From NCBI GenBank assembly GCA_025808375.1, contig CP061009.1:2170001-2234000 (forward strand): DNA of 64,000 nucleotides, written 5' to 3'. Made by a program: the position numbers and the translations under genes. Within the stretch, counting starts at the first letter, position 1. Each line of letters begins with the position of its first letter. The DNA comes from Duncaniella muricolitica. Its GTDB lineage: Bacteria > Bacteroidota > Bacteroidia > Bacteroidales > Muribaculaceae. The notes under the pieces are model-generated. The model saw only the letters and a list, made by a program, of their open reading frames with translations, did not search any database and was not told the origin of the DNA. Shown in pieces: positions 60,534 to 64,000 of the stretch.

Positions 60534-61894
60534 AATTTGAGGTTGTTCAGCCTTGGCTAAGCCGCTAACAGAGCCAACCGATGATTTATCTTCTGAATTA
60601 TTTTGAGATGCGGAGATTTTCCGCAAGTCGAAATAATTGTTGAGGCGAGATAAGATTCAAACATGAGCCGTTTGAACTGCGCTACCGAAAGATCCGGATA
60701 ATCCTTCCTTATGACCTCTTTGCAGACATTGAGGGCTGTGAAGGAAAGATTGAACGCAAAGTCAAGCCGCTCCCTGTCCCGGGTCTGCTGTGACTGAAGT
60801 CCGGTAAACTGCTTGGCATCGCGTATGCCGAACTCAATCTGAAATCGGGTGCGGTAGAAACCGATGATCTTTTCAGGCCTCATGTTGGTGTCGGTAGAGA
60901 AGTAAAGAAGAGGCTCTGCGTTTTCAACCGGACATACCACGATACGGATGTCGCGTTTCAATGCCCTCGAATGTATGACCGCCGTGTGACATCGGTTTTT
61001 GTTTCTTTTGGAATCCTCATATATGAATGAAGTGAACACGGACATATCAAGATTGGAGAAATCCACTTTCTCTCCATACTTTTTTTCTTTCTGCCGCGTC
61101 TTCGCGGGGCGGAGGAATCCGGTATGGCCAGATACCTCAGATATGAGTTGGCACGTAATCTCCCGACAAATCGAAATCCCATGCCAATCACTTCATTTAC
61201 AAACTCATATTTGGAGAAAAAAAGGCATCGGCAACCAGAATATCCGTCAGTGAGAGCATCTCTGTCGCCTTTGACCTGACAAGTGCCACATACCAGTCAA
61301 GCATTGACATTTGTTTCTCGGATTCAAGAGTCCTGAAGTTCGGTGACTGGACAGCACCGAGCATCACGCATGTATGTTTACTCAGACTTATTGCCCCAAT
61401 TGCCATTATCTCCAGACCGCGTTTCACACGTTGTGCCACCCCTGACCAGAAACGGCCTATGCCATACGTCAGTCTGCCTGCTTTTGAAATGAACGACGGA
61501 TCGATTACCACTGCCATGTCATCGGCCGGCCCAAAAACAATCCTGCGCCATACCTATGTTGACTTTCATCCAGTCTACGGATGTTTTGAAATTGGAAGCA
61601 AAGGTCTTGGCTGTACGACCGCCATAGCGCGACAGCTCGGTAAAATTGACTTTGCCCGGAATCAACGCTACAGTGCGTATTGTTAAAATCAGCCAGTTGA
61701 GGAACCTTTTGCTCATCTTGGTTGTAGTATTTTCAAATACCGACTTACACCGAAAGGTGAAGTCTTTGAGAATCGCCAATACGTTCATGGTATAAGAGTT
61801 TTATAATGAACGCTTTGGCGATTCATTTGTATTTGACAATTCGACATATTAACTTAAGTTTCAACTACTTCGGTAATTTTTACCGAATCATTGT
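60519..61894 (-). mobile_element. IS4-family copy, right (inverted)
   Basis: 1,376 bases, the inverted counterpart of 56926-58304. Runs of T or A at several sites differ in length from the left copy, e.g. 7 against 5 near 61215 and 5 against 4 near 61536. Confidence 0.85.
60557..61788 (-). pseudogene. IS4-family transposase, frameshifted (right copy)
   Basis: Same protein as the left copy with different breaks: DCFWAGR ends one frame early at a T-run (61536 region), the middle is intact as FISKAGRLTYGIGRFWSG through LSLTDILVADAFFS, then a T-run near 61215 shifts the frame. The 3' part from VDFSNLDMSVFTSF on is intact and includes FYRTRFQIEFGIRDAK. Confidence 0.8.
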
Positions 61895-61955
61895 AAAGAA
61901 TGATCTGGATATAATGTTGCGTATATTGATAGCTTGCTCACCGCCACGCACTATG

Positions 61956-62005
61956 CCCACGGCCGATGCTCCAGTATGTGTAGCATCGACCGTGGGTTGT
62001 TTTTT
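61956..62005 (+). terminator. Strong plus-strand terminator
   Basis: CCCACGG-C-CGATGCT pairs with AGCATCG-A-CCGTGGG and is followed by TTGTTTTTT. No plus-strand gene ends nearby except across the transposon (56703-56924), so it was probably that gene's terminator before insertion. Confidence 0.75.
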
Positions 62006-62034
62006 AAAGGCTATTGCTACATAGTCGTGCATTT

Positions 62035-62940
62035 TCAGTCGTTCTTATATAATGCGTACATGTCCGAAATCCACTCCTTCATGGTCTTGCGAAGTGATAC
62101 AGGACTGACAACTTCTATCATTGGTCCCGCATGAAGCAACTTCATGATAAAATCATAAGTTGGAGAAAGATATAGCTCAAAGTCAGCATATTCATCATAG
62201 TCCTCGATAAGTCGCTGACTATGATGTAGCGGCAGTGATTTCAGATAATGTTTATGGTCTTCGTGGGCACGAACAACTATTTTCTCCGGTCTGACATCGT
62301 AGCCGATTACAATACTGTATGCAGTCGAAAAATATTCCGCAGCATCAAAGTTTTTGGGGAGCTTATAAGTCTGCTCTATAGTCTCGGCAGTTTCTACACG
62401 GTCAAGACCATAGAGTCTTATATCATCATAATAGAGATTGTGCGCCAGCACATACCAACGGTTCTCAAACAGCTTTACACAATAAGGCTCGATGAGAAAA
62501 GTGTAGCCATGTGATTTTTTGAAGGGGTGATATGTTATATTGACGACTCTATTCTCTTTCATCGCCTCCAGAATAGTGGTCAGATGATCACGCCCCGAAG
62601 GAATTTCGTCAACCAATATACGCCCCTTTAATGACAGATTCTCTCCTATAATATTTCCGACGGCAAATGAGTCAAGCATCCACTTTTTGAGCTTGTCTTC
62701 GTCAATATCCTCCGGATTGGAGATATAATAAAGATAGCCACCAACCTTCTGGCAGTCAATCATAATCCCGAACTGCTCATAGATTGCGTCACGCCAACGG
62801 TTGAACGTGGCACGATGAAGCTCGTTTCCGTCACTGAAATCTTTGTTTCGCGACCAGCGGTCGGAAAGGTCCTTGTGAGAAATCTTTCCGGCACGGCGGA
62901 TTGTATCAATCAGCCAGGTGTATTTTTGCAGTTGGTTCAT
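62035..62940 (-). CDS. WYL-domain transcriptional regulator
   Basis: 301 residues. The N-terminal winged helix (LIDTIRRAGKISHKDLSDRW, RATFNRWRDAIYEQFGIMID) is followed by a WYL domain with the motif in ENRWYVLAHNLYYDDIRLYG, and a WCX-like C-terminal part. WYL proteins bind ligands or nucleic acids and often control DNA-damage or RNA-repair genes. It lies downstream of rtcB in the same direction but has its own promoter and a terminator between them. Confidence 0.88.
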   Translation of the reverse strand: MNQLQKYTWLIDTIRRAGKISHKDLSDRWSRNKDFSDGNELHRATFNRWRDAIYEQFGIMIDCQKVGGYLYYISNPEDIDEDKLKKWMLDSFAVGNIIGENLSLKGRILVDEIPSGRDHLTTILEAMKENRVVNITYHPFKKSHGYTFLIEPYCVKLFENRWYVLAHNLYYDDIRLYGLDRVETAETIEQTYKLPKNFDAAEYFSTAYSIVIGYDVRPEKIVVRAHEDHKHYLKSLPLHHSQRLIEDYDEYADFELYLSPTYDFIMKLLHAGPMIEVVSPVSLRKTMKEWISDMYALYKND

Positions 62941-62960
62941 ATTGGTTATGTTTTACACCG

Positions 62961-62968
62961 CAAAGATA
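62961..62968 (-). promoter_or_regulatory. -7 box (TATCTTTG) for the WYL gene
   Basis: Minus-strand TATCTTTG, 20 bases before the WYL start codon. Confidence 0.6.
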
Positions 62969-62971
62969 ATT

Positions 62972-63002
62972 AAATCCTGTCGCATTTTGCGATACAGGAT
63001 TT
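62972..63002 (-). terminator. Hairpin between rtcB and the WYL gene
   Basis: AAATCCTGT / ACAGGATTT with an inner CGCA/TGCG pair. On the minus strand it follows the rtcB stop, so it should end rtcB transcription. Confidence 0.6.
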
Positions 63003-63007
63003 GTTTT

Positions 63008-64000
63008 CTACTTTGAGGCCTTGAAATTAAATATCGGACGAATTATTGTGTCGATGGTGACTGTATCACCGATGTTGGCAATGATTTCTTCCGCCGGCTT
63101 ATAGACCATCGGCGACTCATCACGGGTGAAATCGTTGACTGACTCGGAATAGATACCCTTCATGGAAGCCTTGAAGTCTTCCATCGTGATTATTTCGTAT
63201 GCCTGAGTGCGGCTTAACACACGTCCGGCTCCGTGGGGTGCCGAGCAGTTCCAGTCGGGATTACCCTTGCCGGTGCAAAGCAGCGAGCCGTCACGCATAT
63301 TCAGCGGGATGATGCAACGCTCGCACTCGGCTGCCGAAATAGAGCCTTTGCGGATAATATTGTCATCGCTTATATAATTGTGGATTGACTCAAACTCTTC
63401 AAGTATTGTAATGTCGGAAAAAAAGCGCATGAGCAGCAGTGAAATAAGTTTGCGGTTGAGCACTGCCCATCGCTGACAAAGGCGCATGTCGTGAAGGTAA
63501 TGCTCGCGCGCTTCTCCCTCCACATAGCACAGGGCAGCGGGAAGAGCCGGCTCTGCTGCCTGATGCTCCCTGCGCATCTTCTTTATGACACTCTGCAATT
63601 CCGAGCGACGACCTGCCGCCTTGTATTCCTCAATGGTGCGTTTGATTGTTTCCTCAAACTCGTCGGCACCGTCGGTAAGGTGCTTCACGGCTTTTGCCTG
63701 ATAGATGTCGGCCACCTGCTTGCCAAGGTTGCGGGAGCCGGTATGGATCACAAGGTAAACATTACCGTCATCGTCCTTGTCAAGTTCGATGAAATGATTG
63801 CCACCCCCAAGTGAGCCGATTGACTTATTGATACGTCCGGAGTCTTTAATCTCACGGTAACAGTAAAGTTTCGTGACAAGTTGTTTTGCCTCACGGTAAA
63901 TTTCCATCTCCTCACCGACAAGCGGCTTGAATCCAAAACGGTCTTCACGCACAATCATACCCGAGGGCACATTGCCACGGATATGCTCGTGGAATGCATG
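63008..64000 (-). CDS. rtcB: RtcB RNA ligase (5' end outside window)
   Basis: Joins 2',3'-cyclic phosphate or 3'-phosphate RNA ends to 5'-OH ends using GTP and Mn2+. Family motifs are clear on the minus strand: HIRGNVPSGMIVRED near the edge, SLGGGNHFIEL (metal and guanylate site), VIHTGSRNLGKQVA, and CSAPHGAGRVLSRTQAY with the His that carries the guanylate. The C-terminal end is complete (IIRPIFNF). The start lies beyond the window. RtcB is used in RNA repair; the WYL gene downstream is a candidate regulator. Confidence 0.95.
   Translation of the reverse strand, partial: HAFHEHIRGNVPSGMIVREDRFGFKPLVGEEMEIYREAKQLVTKLYCYREIKDSGRINKSIGSLGGGNHFIELDKDDDGNVYLVIHTGSRNLGKQVADIYQAKAVKHLTDGADEFEETIKRTIEEYKAAGRRSELQSVIKKMRREHQAAEPALPAALCYVEGEAREHYLHDMRLCQRWAVLNRKLISLLLMRFFSDITILEEFESIHNYISDDNIIRKGSISAAECERCIIPLNMRDGSLLCTGKGNPDWNCSAPHGAGRVLSRTQAYEIITMEDFKASMKGIYSESVNDFTRDESPMVYKPAEEIIANIGDTVTIDTIIRPIFNFKASK

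Larger units (their letters stand above)
56926..61894. mobile_element. Composite transposon with two cargo genes
   Basis: Two nearly identical IS copies in opposite orientation (56926-58304 and 60519-61894) flank 2.2 kb with two intact plus-strand genes. The outer and inner ends share ACAATGATTCGGTAA. The stop codon of cargo gene 2 lies in the IS end itself, showing the IS cut that gene's original 3' end. I see no clear target duplication at the outer ends. Both transposase genes carry frameshifts. Confidence 0.8.

Overview
The window looks like a chromosome segment of a gut Bacteroidales bacterium, most probably of the Muribaculaceae or a close relative. This is inferred from gene families (DUF3871, DUF3873, PcfJ/PcfK, an ISAon1-type transposase, the Asp-type MurA), from Bacteroidetes-type promoters with a TAnnTTTG -7 box, and from class I fumarase and MutS2 in Bacteroidetes form. 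No ribosomal RNA is present, so the species cannot be fixed.

Layout. 1-6751 is core: prmC (cut by the window edge), a membrane histidine kinase overlapping it, class I fumarase, mutS2 and an MmcQ/YjbR-like gene. 6805-16574 is a 9.8-kb integrated element in a tRNA-Gly(CCC) gene. It has a 44-bp att repeat at both ends, a tyrosine recombinase beside the intact tRNA, matching tandem arm-type repeats near both ends, and small membrane, zinc-ribbon and lipocalin-like genes plus DUF3871, winged-helix and ParB-like genes. 16776-27508 is core again: a TIGR04076-like protein, an HTH protein, a GH140-like hydrolase, RidA, YihY, a lipoprotein, a RelA-type enzyme with a degraded hydrolase centre, MurA and MurB.

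27651-42984 starts at tRNA-Ser(CGA) and holds a decayed conjugative-type island bounded by a 103-bp imperfect repeat. Inside are a broken ISAon1-like element, a broken IS21-family element, a helicase remnant with an in-frame stop, a lysozyme, a broken KAP NTPase, the DUF3873/PcfJ/PcfK block, and a compact XRE / ImmA-IrrE / PIN operon under a perfect 14-bp inverted-repeat operator. No integrase or relaxase is visible in it. 43000-49260 is accessory: a strongly structured RNA ahead of a YciI-like gene, a tautomerase, an esterase, a radical SAM protein divergent from an HxlR regulator, several gene fragments, and an internally deleted copy of the IS21 element.

49571-56233 carries pyruvate kinase, a hexapeptide acyltransferase, an AAA+ ATPase, a 326-bp foldback (MITE-like) element, a 47-residue zinc-ribbon protein, and an orphan LHH-family nuclease next to a YkvA-like membrane protein. 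56926-61894 is a composite transposon: two inverted IS4-family copies flank two intact cargo genes, one ending in two TerB-like repeats after a segment resembling EF-Tu domain 2, the other with two C-terminal membrane spans. The window ends with a WYL regulator and rtcB (cut by the edge).

Most likely new biology: the two-gene composite-transposon cargo, the structured RNA at 43162-43256, the LHH nuclease pair and the tRNA-like end of the first island. Many mobile-element genes are broken by one-base changes in homopolymers. That may be real decay or assembly error, and raw reads would decide.
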